64,000 nucleotides of DNA from Rathayibacter caricis DSM 15933 (GCF_003044275.1 NZ_PZPL01000001.1:3038001-3102000), one strand, 5' to 3'. Counted from the stretch's first letter, positions 33,411 to 42,462 are shown. Notes: generated by a model from the letters alone, not told the origin. Numbers and translations: made by a program.

Positions 33411-34556
33411 TCACGCCGGGGGTATCGTGCGGGCAGCCCACTCGCGGATCACGCGGTCGAACCGCTCCGGGTCCAGGTTGTACTCCCCTCCGTGCACCGT
33501 GTCGGGGAACGCGGCCACCTCGACGAACCGCGCGTTCGCCGCGGCGAAGCGCTCCGTCAGCGCGAAGGGGACCTCCGGATCGCCGACGGAGTGCACGACG
33601 AGGGTCGGCACGGACACCAGCGGACCGGCGCCCCAGTCGAGGGCGTCGAGGTCGATCGGAGCGGGGAGCCCGACGATCCTGCTGAGGACCGGATCGCCGA
33701 GGGCCCACTCCGCGAGCCGCCCCGCCCCGCTGGGAAGACCGGCGCGAGCCGCACCGTGACGGATGGCTCCGCGCCAGGTGGTCGCGGGGCAGACGAGGAC
33801 GAGGCCGGCGATGAGGGCGCGATGCGCCGAACGCTCGTGGAGCAGGAGCGCGATCTGCGCGCCGAGCGACCAGCCGACGAGGACGATCGACCGGGCGCCC
33901 TGCGCGACGGCGTGATCCAGGGCAGCCTCCACGTCGGCCCACTCGGCCTGTCCGAGCATCGACGCGCCCCGCGGAGTGCCGGGGCCGTCGCCGTCGCCGC
34001 GGAAGGAGGGGACGATCGAGGTGAAGCCGAGCTGCCGAGCGACGGGGACGGAGCGCAGCGACGTGATGCGCGTGGTGCGGATGCCGTGGATGTGCACGGT
34101 CCACACATCAGCCTCGGGACCCGCGCCCGGGAAGACCCAGGCGGGGGCCGTTCCTCCGGGGACGACGAGGTCGACGGAGCCGACCTCGACCCCGAGCTGC
34201 TGCGGCGCGGCGAACACGTGACCGGTCCACCGGACGGGACCCGGGCTGATCGCGGCGCCCCAGGAGCCGAGGACTTCGCGCTCGACCAGGCGTCCCGAGT
34301 CGCGGGTGCCGAGGACGGCGCCGACGCGCACGTGCCCGTCGCGCGACGGGGACCAGATCCCGAAGGACCCGGGACGGGTCGTCGCGTCGTCGGCGTCGAG
34401 GACGACGGACTCGGCCGACGCCGAACGGAGACGCACGAACCTCGGCCGACCGCCGAGCACGACACGGCGGGCGAGCAGCACCCCGACCGCGGCGACCACG
34501 GCTCCGACCGCCCCTGCCGCGACGACGACGGTCGCGGCGGCGCGCTCCCCCGGCAC
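33411..34556 (-). CDS. Alpha/beta hydrolase with N-terminal membrane anchor
   Basis: 381 residues. One helix at about 7-28 anchors the protein. The hydrolase core has the nucleophile elbow VLVGWSLGAQIAL (GWSLG), VPTLVVHSVGDPEVP (Asp) and VHGGEYNLDP (His), completing the triad. An N-terminal beta-rich part (residues 40-160) precedes the core. It is a serine hydrolase of unknown substrate. GTG 34556 begins 5 bp after the stop of the LLM gene, so both share one transcript. Confidence 0.8.
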   Translation of the reverse strand: MPGERAAATVVVAAGAVGAVVAAVGVLLARRVVLGGRPRFVRLRSASAESVVLDADDATTRPGSFGIWSPSRDGHVRVGAVLGTRDSGRLVEREVLGSWGAAISPGPVRWTGHVFAAPQQLGVEVGSVDLVVPGGTAPAWVFPGAGPEADVWTVHIHGIRTTRITSLRSVPVARQLGFTSIVPSFRGDGDGPGTPRGASMLGQAEWADVEAALDHAVAQGARSIVLVGWSLGAQIALLLHERSAHRALIAGLVLVCPATTWRGAIRHGAARAGLPSGAGRLAEWALGDPVLSRIVGLPAPIDLDALDWGAGPLVSVPTLVVHSVGDPEVPFALTERFAAANARFVEVAAFPDTVHGGEYNLDPERFDRVIREWAARTIPPA

Positions 34557-34561
34557 CGGGC

Positions 34562-35596
34562 TCAGACGGCGGCCGCGCGCGCGGACGTCCAGCCCAGGGC
34601 GGGCGCGATCGACTCGGCGACGGTCTGCAGGAGCCGCGCGTTGTACTCGACGCCCAACTGGTTCGGCACGGTGAGCAGGAGGGTGTCCGCCTCCTGCACG
34701 GCGGCGTCGGCGGCGAGCTCCGAGGCGATGAGGTCGGGCTCACCGGTGTAGCTGCGGCCGAAGCGCGCCGGCACGCCCTCGAGGGACGCGACCTGGTCCG
34801 CTCCCCCGCGGCCGCCGAAGTAGAGGCGGTCGAGCTCGCTCGTGATCGGGAGGACGCTGCGCGAGACCGAGACGCGCGGCTCCCGCTGCCAGCCGGCCTC
34901 GGCCCAGGCCGAGCGGTACTCGCGGATCTGCCGGGCCTGGAGCTCGTCGAAGGGGATGCCCTCCTCCTCGAGCAGGAGGGTCGAGGACTGCAGGTTCATG
35001 CCCTGCTCGGCGGCCCAGCGCGCCGTGGCGAAGCTGCCGGCGCCCCACCAGATGCGGTCCTCGAGTCCGGGCGAGCGCGGTTCGATCGGGAGCGGGAGCG
35101 ACTGACGCGTCATCGCCGGGTCGGACTGCGCCACGGGAGCACCGGAGAGCGCCTCGCGGAAGAGCTGCACCTTGTGCCGGGCGAGGTCGGCGTCGGTCAT
35201 TCCTTCCGGGGGCACGAAGCCGAACGCCTCGGAGCCGCGCAGAGCGGTCTCGGGCGATCCCCGGCTCACGCCGAGCTCGAGCCTGCCGCCCGAGATGAGG
35301 TCGGTCGCCGCCGCCTCCTCGGCCATGTAGAGGGGGTTCTCGTAGCGCATGTCGATCACGCCCGTGCCGATCTCGATGCGGCGGGTGCGAGCGGCGATCG
35401 CTGCCAGCAGCGGGAAGGGCGAGGCGAGCTGCGTCGCGAAGTGGTGCACGCGCACGTAGGCGCCGTCGAGCCCGATCTCCTCCGCGGCCTCGGCGAGCTC
35501 GATGGTCTGGAGGAGCACATCGCCTGCGGTGTGGGTCATCGACCCCGGCACCGACTGGTAGTGGCCGAAGGAGAGGAAGCCGATGCGCGAGACCAT
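34562..35596 (-). CDS. LLM-class flavin-dependent oxidoreductase
   Basis: 344 residues with the luciferase-like TIM barrel. The N-terminus (RIGFLSFGHYQSVPGS), AIAARTRRIEIGTGV, GRLELGVSRGSP and WAAEQGMNLQSSTLL match bacterial luciferase-like monooxygenases. The subgroup (FMN or F420) is not decided. It is followed by the hydrolase gene in the same transcript and preceded by 46 bp from the SIMPL gene. Confidence 0.88.
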   Translation of the reverse strand: MVSRIGFLSFGHYQSVPGSMTHTAGDVLLQTIELAEAAEEIGLDGAYVRVHHFATQLASPFPLLAAIAARTRRIEIGTGVIDMRYENPLYMAEEAAATDLISGGRLELGVSRGSPETALRGSEAFGFVPPEGMTDADLARHKVQLFREALSGAPVAQSDPAMTRQSLPLPIEPRSPGLEDRIWWGAGSFATARWAAEQGMNLQSSTLLLEEEGIPFDELQARQIREYRSAWAEAGWQREPRVSVSRSVLPITSELDRLYFGGRGGADQVASLEGVPARFGRSYTGEPDLIASELAADAAVQEADTLLLTVPNQLGVEYNARLLQTVAESIAPALGWTSARAAAV

Positions 35597-35642
35597 GCCT
35601 GCTTCAGCACCCGCGGACGGCTCGGTATTCCCGGGCCGGATC

Positions 35643-36296
35643 TCAGAGCGCGTCGAAGTCGGCCGAGATCGACGCGGCGATCTCGATGTCCTCGGGCTTC
35701 AGGGCGAGCGGCTCCTCGTGGGAGGCGAAGGCGGCGGCGCGGCTCATCGTGCCGTAGCCGCCTCCTCCGCCCGAGGTGTGCGGCCGCAGACCGGGCTCGA
35801 ACAGGGTGAGCACGCGGGGCTGGCCGAGCCCGAGGGCGGAGGCGTACGCGGCGGCGCGCTCCTGCGCGTCGCGGACGGCCGCCACGCGGACCTCGCGCTC
35901 CACGCTCGCCCGTCGGGCGGCGGTCAGATCCCAGTCGACTCCCGAGACCACGACGCCCGGCAGTCCGGACACCGACGACACCCATCGGCCGAGTGCGTCG
36001 AAATCCCGGTACTTGACCCGCACGCTCGCCGCGGCGATGTGGAAGACCTCGGCCACGTCCGAGTCCTTGAGGAATCGGCGGACGGTCGAGACCGACACCT
36101 GGTCGGCCGACCACCACGTGGCCGCTCCGGACTGCTGCTCGGCGCGGGCCTGATCGCGCACGGTGGCGTGCAGTGACGAGACCTCGGCGAGCACCGCCGA
36201 GCGGGACCGCGACTCGCGGCGGATCTCGAGGCGGACGGTCCCCCGCTCGGCGGGGTGGAAGTGCTGCGCGGTGCCGGCGACGGTGAGGGTGACCAT
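35643..36296 (-). CDS. SIMPL-domain (DUF541) protein
   Basis: 217 residues. The pattern VTLTVAGTAQHFHPAERGTVRLEI, WWSADQVSVSTVRRF (typical central SIMPL strand), VVVSGVDWDLTAARRASVEREVRVAAVRDAQERAAAYASALG and GQPRVLTLFEPG is the SIMPL/DUF541 fold. No signal peptide is visible, unlike many members. ATG 36296 was chosen; ATG 36314 is an alternative. The function is unknown in general; relatives include periplasmic oxidative-stress proteins and IRAK1-binding proteins. Confidence 0.8.
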   Translation of the reverse strand: MVTLTVAGTAQHFHPAERGTVRLEIRRESRSRSAVLAEVSSLHATVRDQARAEQQSGAATWWSADQVSVSTVRRFLKDSDVAEVFHIAAASVRVKYRDFDALGRWVSSVSGLPGVVVSGVDWDLTAARRASVEREVRVAAVRDAQERAAAYASALGLGQPRVLTLFEPGLRPHTSGGGGGYGTMSRAAAFASHEEPLALKPEDIEIAASISADFDAL

Positions 36297-36359
36297 GCCC
36301 TCATGGTGCCCCATCCGCCTCCGCCGCGCCCCTCCGCCGCCCTCCGGCGTGCTGCCGCG

Positions 36360-36629
36360 TCACCCGCGCGACTCGAGCGACCTCCGGATCGTGTCGGCGA
36401 GGGCGCGCTCGACCGAGAGGTTGCTGAGGATCTGCTCGCGGTAGCCGCCCCGGGCCGGCGGCACGACGCGCCCCGAGACCGGGTCGGTCGATCCGCGGAG
36501 GGCGCGCTCGCCGTCGGCGATCGACTGCTCGAGCAGCTCGAGGCGCCGTGCGAGACGGTCGGATTGGAAGCCCTCGGCGGTGATCCGCTCGTCGGGGGCG
36601 GTGGGGAAGGGCGAGGTGGTCGCGCTCAT
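36360..36629 (-). CDS. Small soluble protein, unknown function
   Basis: 89 residues with charged helical stretches (SDRLARRLELLEQSIADGERAL and IRRSLESRG). The ATG at 36629 has GAAGGAT upstream; an upstream in-frame ATG at 36671 is less supported. I do not recognise it. It sits 63 bp upstream of the SIMPL gene. Confidence 0.5.
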   Translation of the reverse strand: MSATTSPFPTAPDERITAEGFQSDRLARRLELLEQSIADGERALRGSTDPVSGRVVPPARGGYREQILSNLSVERALADTIRRSLESRG

Positions 36630-36752
36630 GGTGGTCCGATCCTTCGGGGCGCCCGGAATCGGCGCCGTCACCAGGGAGACACGGGAGAGGCCCTTCCATG
36701 ACGCGGTGGCGCGGAATCAAGGTCGGGCGTGGCGCGAAGCGTCGCCTCCGGA

Positions 36753-38099
36753 TCAGTCGCGGAAGACCGACAGGTGCTGGTTCTCGACGATCGCGAGGGT
36801 GCGGACGAGGCGGGTGTAGCGCTCGACGAGCTCCCCCTCCTCGGCGCCCTGGCCCAGCAGGGCCGAGATGCTCTCGGCGGGGAACAGTCCGACGATCTCC
36901 ATCGCGACCGCCCGGGCGTGCTCGAACGACAGCGCGCGGGCGTACTCGAGGGCGCGGGCGAGCTGGGGGCGCTCGCCGTCGGCCGGCCGGGCGTCCGCTC
37001 CGCTCGCCGCGGCGTGCGCCAGGACGGCCACGAACACGCGGGCGATCTCGTCGACGCGCAGGGCCCGCACGAGCGTGAGCAGGCGGGAGGAGACGCGCGT
37101 CACTCCGCGGGCCAGGAGCTCGCCGCTCAGGGCGCGCACCTCGATGACGTCGCCGCCCGTGAAGTCCCCCGACACCCGCTTGATCCCGGAGGCGAAGAGG
37201 CTCGACCCGGAGTGGACGCTCCGCTCGGCCTCGAGGTTGATCTCGACCCGCCCGCGCGCCGTGGCGACGCCCGAGATCCAGCGCTGCTCCACTGCGGGGT
37301 GCGCGTGCACCGCGCGGACGAGCGTGCCGGGGCCGGGGCTCTCGAGGGCGCGCAGGATGACCTCGGGGGTCCGCGCGCCGGCGATCCTCGTCGAGACGCC
37401 GTTGTGCGCGGCGAGCTCGGCCGCCTTGAGCTTCGAGCGGATCCCTCCGCGTCCGGTGCCGCCCTTCTGCACGCCGATGCCGCGCAGCTCGGCGATGCCG
37501 AGCTCGTCGAGGTGCACGCCCTCGGCGATGCTGCCGGCGAAGACGCCGGGCACGTCGGTGAGCAGCAGGAGGAGATCGGCGCCCAGGAGCATCGCGAGGC
37601 CGCCGGCGACCCCGTCGTTGTCGGAGCCCGCCGAGTCGATGGTGTCGTTGCCGTTGACGATCGGCACCACTCCGGCGTCGAGCGCGTGGCGGATCGCCTC
37701 GGCCACGTGCGACATCTGCCGAGGGGAGGCCAGGTCGGACTCGCCGATCAGGATCTGGGCGACGAGCGACCCGGACAGCTCGGCGACCGAGCGGTAGAAG
37801 CCCATGAGCACGGTCTGGCCCACCGCGGCGGCGAGCCTCGAGCTGATCGGCTCGTCCTGCGAGCGGGCGAAGAGGGCGCGGCCGGAGGAGACGGCGCCGG
37901 AGGAGACGAGGACCACGTCCCAGCCGAGACCGCGGGCCGTGAAGGCGCTCTCGAGGGCACTGGCCAGGAGCACGGGGTCGGGTCCGGACTGCTTGGTGAC
38001 GGAGCTCGAGCCCATCTTGACCACGAGGGTGCGCCTGCGCGGTGCGACCGCCTCGTCGGAGGAGGGAGCGGCGGCGGAGTCGGGCAGTGCGTCGGGCAT
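36753..38099 (-). CDS. Glutamate 5-kinase-like (ProB homologue) with PUA domain and extra C-terminal region
   Basis: 448 residues, versus about 370 for typical ProB. The amino-acid kinase domain has VVKMGSSSVTK (Lys28 region), VLVSSGAVSSGRALF, VVPIVNGNDTIDSAGSDND, LLLLTDVPGVF and GTGRGGIRSKLKAAE. A PUA domain follows at about 276-335 (RWISGVATARGRVEI, SGSSLFASGIKRVSGDF). The remaining 113 residues are a helical, unrecognised extension. The normal ProB signature NENDxV reads NGNDTI here. There is no proA neighbour, although ProB normally pairs with it. It may be a second, divergent kinase rather than the proline-biosynthesis enzyme. Confidence 0.75.
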   Translation of the reverse strand: MPDALPDSAAAPSSDEAVAPRRRTLVVKMGSSSVTKQSGPDPVLLASALESAFTARGLGWDVVLVSSGAVSSGRALFARSQDEPISSRLAAAVGQTVLMGFYRSVAELSGSLVAQILIGESDLASPRQMSHVAEAIRHALDAGVVPIVNGNDTIDSAGSDNDGVAGGLAMLLGADLLLLLTDVPGVFAGSIAEGVHLDELGIAELRGIGVQKGGTGRGGIRSKLKAAELAAHNGVSTRIAGARTPEVILRALESPGPGTLVRAVHAHPAVEQRWISGVATARGRVEINLEAERSVHSGSSLFASGIKRVSGDFTGGDVIEVRALSGELLARGVTRVSSRLLTLVRALRVDEIARVFVAVLAHAAASGADARPADGERPQLARALEYARALSFEHARAVAMEIVGLFPAESISALLGQGAEEGELVERYTRLVRTLAIVENQHLSVFRD

Positions 38100-38129
38100 G
38101 GCCCCCATGGTAGAGCTGAGCACTCCCTC

Positions 38130-38160
38130 CCCGATTACCGAGCGGTGGTCGGTAATCGGG
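38130..38160. promoter_or_regulatory. Operator-like inverted repeat between ProB-like and GH3 genes
   Basis: Two perfect 12-bp arms, CCCGATTACCGA and TCGGTAATCGGG, flank a 7-bp centre. The dyad lies 31 bp upstream of the ProB-like start and 50 bp upstream of the GH3 start, so it could control either. Long arms with a TTACCGA core are typical of TetR-family operators. No TetR gene is in the window. Confidence 0.65.
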
Positions 38161-38209
38161 TAGCGTGCCCGGTGGAGCCGACGAGGGCTCCCCCTCGGAA
38201 GGACCTCCC

Positions 38210-39946
38210 ATGACAGCGTCGTCGACCTCCTCGCCCACCGGCTCGCCCGTGGACCGCCGCTACCTCGATCCGCTCCGGCCCGTCGAGGAGCGGGTGCGGA
38301 TCCTGCTCGGGCAGATGACCCTCGAGGAGAAGGCGGGCCTGCTCTTCCAGACGATGATCGTGCTGGGCGAGGGCGGGGCGCTCGCCGGAGCGGACGGCGG
38401 CTTCGGACTCCCCTCCACCTCCGAGATGGTGCTCGAGCGGAGGATGACCCACTTCAACCTCCTGGGCGGGGCGCAGGCGTCTGCGCGCGAGATCGCGGAG
38501 TGGCACAACCGGCTGCAGGAGCTCGCCGCCTCGACCCGCCTCGGCATTCCCGTGACCCTGTCCACCGATCCGCGCCACTCCTTCACCGACAACCCCGGCA
38601 CGGGATCGTCCGCCGCGGCGTTCTCGCAGTGGCCGGAGCCGCTCGGACTGGGAGCGATCGGGGACGAGGCCCTCGTCGAGCGCTTCGGCGACATCGCGCG
38701 GCGGGAGTACCTCGCGGTCGGGCTGCGGGTGGCGCTGCATCCGCAGATCGACCTGGCGACGGAGTCGCGCTGGGCACGGCAGGTCGGCACGTTCGGCGAG
38801 GACGCCGACCTCACGGGGCGACTGGGCGCGGCCTACATCCGCGGGTTCCAGGGCGCCGCGCTCGGCCCGGAGTCCGTCGCGACGATGACCAAGCACTTCC
38901 CGGGCGGCAACGCCGAGTACCACCTGCGGCCGTTCGAGAAGGCCTTCGAGGCCGGGACGAGCCAGATCATGCCCTATTACGGGATGCCGGTCGGCACGGA
39001 GCACGAGGAGGTCGGCTTCGGCTTCAACCGCTCGGTGATCACGGGGCTGCTGCGGGAGCGGTTCGGGTTCGACGGCGTCGTGTGCACCGACTGGGGGCTG
39101 CTCACGGACGCCGACATCCTCGGCGACCGGCACCCGGCCCGCGCCTGGGGCGTCGAGCACCTCACCGTGCCGGAGCGGATGGCGAAGGCGCTCGACGCGG
39201 GCGTCGACCAGTTCGGCGGCGAGGCGATCCCGGAGGTGCTCGTCCAGCTGGTGCGCGACGGGGTGGTCGAGGAGGAGCGCCTGGACGTCTCGGTGCGGCG
39301 GCTGCTGCGGGAGAAGTTCGTGCTGGGGCTGTTCGACGCGCGCTCGGTCGACCCGCTCCGGGCGGAGGAGGTGGTCGGGTCGACGGAGTTCCGCGCCGCG
39401 GGCGAGGACGCCCAGCGCGCGGCCGTCACGGTGCTCGCGCACGACGACGTCCTGCCGGTGCGGCGCGGCGCGCGGCTGTACGTCGAGGGGGTCTCCCCCG
39501 AGGCGGCCGCCGGGTACGGCGAGGTGGTGGAGTCGCCGGGGGAGGCGGAACTCGCCGTGATCCGCCTGCAGGCGCCCTTCGAGCAGCGGACGACGGCGTT
39601 CGAGGGCTTCTTCCACGCGGGGTCGCTGGAGTTCCCGGACGAGGTGGTCGCGCACGTGCTGGACGTCGCGGGGCGGGTGCCGACGATCGTGGTCGTGTTC
39701 CTGGACCGGCCGGCCGTCCTGACTCGGTTCGTGGGATCGACCGCGGCGCTGCTCGCCGAGTTCGGGGCGTCGGACGAGGCGGTGCTGGACGTGCTGGTCG
39801 GCGGATCGGCTCCCCGGGGGAGGCTGCCGATGGACCTGCCGCGCTCGATGGCGGCGGCCGCGGCGCGGCGGCCCGATGTGCCGTTCGACACCGTGGATCC
39901 GCTGTTCCGCTTCGGTCACGGACTGCGGATCGGCACGGCGGAGTAG
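38210..39946 (+). CDS. Glycoside hydrolase family 3 protein
   Basis: 578 residues. The N-terminal TIM barrel has GIPVTLSTDPRHSF, TMTKHFPGGNAEYHLRPF (substrate Lys-His) and FDGVVCTDWGLLTDADI, whose Asp at about residue 294 is the nucleophile. A C-terminal alpha/beta sandwich follows (about 420-578). No signal peptide, so it is intracellular, likely a beta-glucosidase-type exo-hydrolase. ATG 38210 has GAAGGA; the upstream 15-codon extension lacks one. It is divergent from the ProB-like gene across a strong inverted repeat, suggesting shared or alternative control. Substrate is not evident. Confidence 0.88.
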   Translation: MTASSTSSPTGSPVDRRYLDPLRPVEERVRILLGQMTLEEKAGLLFQTMIVLGEGGALAGADGGFGLPSTSEMVLERRMTHFNLLGGAQASAREIAEWHNRLQELAASTRLGIPVTLSTDPRHSFTDNPGTGSSAAAFSQWPEPLGLGAIGDEALVERFGDIARREYLAVGLRVALHPQIDLATESRWARQVGTFGEDADLTGRLGAAYIRGFQGAALGPESVATMTKHFPGGNAEYHLRPFEKAFEAGTSQIMPYYGMPVGTEHEEVGFGFNRSVITGLLRERFGFDGVVCTDWGLLTDADILGDRHPARAWGVEHLTVPERMAKALDAGVDQFGGEAIPEVLVQLVRDGVVEEERLDVSVRRLLREKFVLGLFDARSVDPLRAEEVVGSTEFRAAGEDAQRAAVTVLAHDDVLPVRRGARLYVEGVSPEAAAGYGEVVESPGEAELAVIRLQAPFEQRTTAFEGFFHAGSLEFPDEVVAHVLDVAGRVPTIVVVFLDRPAVLTRFVGSTAALLAEFGASDEAVLDVLVGGSAPRGRLPMDLPRSMAAAAARRPDVPFDTVDPLFRFGHGLRIGTAE

Positions 39947-39952
39947 CCGCTC

Positions 39953-39974
39953 GGGAGGGGTGGAGACTCCTCCC
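39953..39974 (+). terminator. Weak hairpin after GH3 gene
   Basis: GGGAGG and CCTCCC pair around a 10-nt loop, 7 bp past the stop. The 39947-40038 gap otherwise contains no gene. Confidence 0.35.
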
Positions 39975-40038
39975 CATGGCTGCGATGACGGTGCTGCGGC
40001 GTAGTCTCCGAGGACCGCATCGGGGATGTCGGTGGCGA

Positions 40039-40067
40039 TTGACATACTCGAACACATGTTCGAATAT
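40039..40067 (+). promoter_or_regulatory. Promoter of the SOS mutasome operon
   Basis: TTGACA (40039-40044), then a 17-bp spacer and GAATAT (40062-40067). The next likely start codon, ATG at 40074, is 7 bp beyond the -10, which is where transcription should begin. The mRNA is thus probably leaderless. A LexA box fills the spacer. Confidence 0.82.
40048..40063. promoter_or_regulatory. LexA (SOS) box
   Basis: TCGAACACATGTTCGA is a perfect 16-bp palindrome matching the actinobacterial SOS consensus (TCGAAC-N4-GTTCGA). It sits between -35 and -10, so LexA would exclude polymerase. Confidence 0.92.
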
Positions 40068-40073
40068 GGGCAG

Positions 40074-40793
40074 ATGACAGCCTCCTCCCCCACCCTCTCC
40101 GAGGGGACGGCCGAGGCTGCGGAGCCGCTGCTGCGCCAGCTCGCGTCGGTGAAGGAGCTGCAGTCGCGGATCCGCGACATGCAGGCCACCACGCTCGAGA
40201 CGAAGAGCCTGGCGACGCTGCCGGCGTTCACCTCGGTGCTGCCGGGAGGCGCGCTGAAGCAGGGCGCCGCCTACTCGGTCGAGGGGTCCCTGAGCCTCGC
40301 GATGGGGCTGCTCGCGGGCCCGTCCTCCGAGGGGGCGTGGTGCGGGGTCGTCGGCGTGCCCGAGTTCGGCGCCGAGGCGGCGGCCGGCATCGGGATCGAC
40401 CTCGAGCGGCTGGTGCTCGTGCCCGCTCCGGCGGAGCACTGGCTCACCGTCACCGCCGCGCTCGTCGACGTTCTCACCGTCGTGCTGACCCGGCCGCCCG
40501 CCTCCGTCTCCTCGGCCGACGTCTCCCGGCTCGGCGCCCGGCTCCGCCAGCGCGGAGCGGCACTCGTCGTGCTCGGCGAGTGGCCGCAGGCCGAGGCGCG
40601 GCTCAGCATCCGCAGCAGCCGCTGGGAGGGGCTGGGGGCCGGTCACGGCTATCTGCGCTCCCGCGAGGCCCTCGTCGACGTCGTCGGTCGCGCGGGGACC
40701 CGCGTGCGGACCGTGCGGATGAGCATGCCCGGCGCCGACCAGGCCTTCGGAGTGCACCACGAGCACTCGCGCCTGCGCGAACGGGCGGTGTGA
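40074..40793 (+). CDS. ImuA-like mutasome accessory protein
   Basis: 239 residues from the ATG at 40074, chosen because it lies one helical step past the -10 of an SOS promoter and an upstream start would be inside the promoter. The protein has a RecA-like core fold (LPAFTSVLPGGALKQGAAYSVEGSLSLAMGLLA) but no classic Walker A lysine in GGALKQG-type contexts, as in the actinobacterial ImuA' group. It likely joins ImuB and DnaE2 in error-prone translesion synthesis. The stop is 1 bp before the imuB GTG. Confidence 0.8.
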   Translation: MTASSPTLSEGTAEAAEPLLRQLASVKELQSRIRDMQATTLETKSLATLPAFTSVLPGGALKQGAAYSVEGSLSLAMGLLAGPSSEGAWCGVVGVPEFGAEAAAGIGIDLERLVLVPAPAEHWLTVTAALVDVLTVVLTRPPASVSSADVSRLGARLRQRGAALVVLGEWPQAEARLSIRSSRWEGLGAGHGYLRSREALVDVVGRAGTRVRTVRMSMPGADQAFGVHHEHSRLRERAV

Positions 40794-40794
40794 G

Positions 40795-42399
40795 GTGGCG
40801 ACCGCACCCGAGCTGCGCCGCACGATCCTCGTGTGGTGCCCGGACTGGCCGCTGCTCGCCGCGGCGGGCGACGCCGGCCTGCCCGCGGAGGCGCCGCTGG
40901 CGCTCACCGAGAAGAGCCGCGTCTTCGCCTGCTCCCCGACCGCGCGCGCCGAGGGGGTGCGACGGGGCATGCGGATCCGCGAGGCGCAGTCGCGCTGCAC
41001 CGGGCTCACCGTGCTGCCCTACGACCCGGTGCTCGACCACCGGGCGTTCGAGCCGCTCGTGCAGGCGCTGGAGGAGATCACCCCGGGTGTGCAGCTGATC
41101 CGGCCGGGTCTCTGCGCGATCCGCGCCAGAGGCCCCCGCCGCTACTACGGGAGCGAGCGGTCGGCGGCAGAGGCGGTGCTGCGGCGACTGGCCGAGCTCG
41201 GGGTCGACCGGGCCCGCATCGGCATCGCCGACGGGCTCTTCGCCTCCGAGCTCGCCGCCAAGCACTCGGCCGAGGACGTCGCGATCGTGCCCGCGGGGAC
41301 GACCGCGGCGTTCCTCGCGCCGCTCCCCCTCGAGGCGCTCGGCACCGAGGCGGTCGGAGCCGCCGCGACGCGCTCGAAGCCGGTCCGCGGCGAGGACCTG
41401 GTGACCCTCCTGCGCCGGCTGGGCGTGCGGACGCTGGGCGCCTTCGCCGCGCTGCCGGCCGAGGACGTCGCCGCCCGGTTCGGACCGGACGGGGCCCGGT
41501 CCCATCTCCTGGCCCGCGGGGCCGAGACCGAGGCGGTCGTGCCGCGCCTGCCTCCCGAGCGGCTCGACCGGTCGCTCGAGTTCGAGCCCCCGCTCGACCG
41601 CATCGACCAGGCCGCCTTCGCCTTCCGGATCCCCGCGGAGGAGTTCGTCGCGGGGCTCACCCGGGCGCAGCTGGTGGCCACCGCGATCCGCATCGACGTC
41701 ACCAGCGACCGGGGCGAGCTCTCCTCGCGCAGCTGGCTGCATCCGCGCTGGTTCACCCCGGGCGACGTGCTCGACCGCGTGCGCTGGCAGCTGCAGGGCA
41801 GCGGGGCGATCGACACGGGCCTGGGCTCCCCGATCGCGCGCATCGCCGTGGAGCCGGAGGCGGTGGACGCGATCGGGAACCACGAGCAGGGCCTCTGGGG
41901 CACCGCCCCCGAGGAACGGGTCCACCACGGTCTCAGCCGCGTGCAGAGCATGCTCGGGCACGAAGCGGTCGTGACGGCGTCGATCGGCGGCGGCCGGGCG
42001 CTCCGCGATCGGCATCACCTCGTCCCCTGGGGCGACCGCGAGCCGGGCGATGCCCGGCCCAAAGGACTGCCGTGGCCGGGATCGCTCCCGCCGCCCCACC
42101 CGCCCACGGTGTTCACCGAGCCGGTGGCGGCACTCGTGCGGGGTCCGCGCGGGGAGCCCGTGTCGGTGGACGACCGCGGGTCCCTCGTCTCGGTCCCCGC
42201 CTACTTCACTCCCGGCACCTCGCAGGCCCGGCTCGAACCGGTGGCCGGCTGGGCGGGACCGTGGCCCGTCGACGAGCGCTGGTGGGACGCGCGGACCGCC
42301 ACCCGCTACGACCGCTTCCAGGTGGTCGACGCGGCCGGGACCGCCTGGCTCCTGGTCTGCCGCGACGGGGAGTGGGCCGCCGAGGCCCGGTACGACTGA
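40795..42399 (+). CDS. imuB: ImuB, catalytically dead Y-family polymerase homologue
   Basis: 534 residues. The Y-family fold is visible: ILVWCPDWPLLAA at the start, KSRVFACSPTARAEGVRRGM, ITPGVQLIRPGLCAIRARGP and LGVRTLGAFAALPAEDVAARF (helix-hairpin-helix). The usual metal-binding Asp at the start is replaced in CPDWP, so ImuB should not polymerise. It bridges the beta clamp and DnaE2. It is translated right after the ImuA-like gene; the C-terminal 120 residues are lineage-specific. Confidence 0.9.
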   Translation: MATAPELRRTILVWCPDWPLLAAAGDAGLPAEAPLALTEKSRVFACSPTARAEGVRRGMRIREAQSRCTGLTVLPYDPVLDHRAFEPLVQALEEITPGVQLIRPGLCAIRARGPRRYYGSERSAAEAVLRRLAELGVDRARIGIADGLFASELAAKHSAEDVAIVPAGTTAAFLAPLPLEALGTEAVGAAATRSKPVRGEDLVTLLRRLGVRTLGAFAALPAEDVAARFGPDGARSHLLARGAETEAVVPRLPPERLDRSLEFEPPLDRIDQAAFAFRIPAEEFVAGLTRAQLVATAIRIDVTSDRGELSSRSWLHPRWFTPGDVLDRVRWQLQGSGAIDTGLGSPIARIAVEPEAVDAIGNHEQGLWGTAPEERVHHGLSRVQSMLGHEAVVTASIGGGRALRDRHHLVPWGDREPGDARPKGLPWPGSLPPPHPPTVFTEPVAALVRGPRGEPVSVDDRGSLVSVPAYFTPGTSQARLEPVAGWAGPWPVDERWWDARTATRYDRFQVVDAAGTAWLLVCRDGEWAAEARYD

Positions 42400-42462
42400 C
42401 CTCCGCGCCTCCCTCCCGCACCTCCCTCCCGCACCACGATCACGATCACGAAGGAGCCCCGC

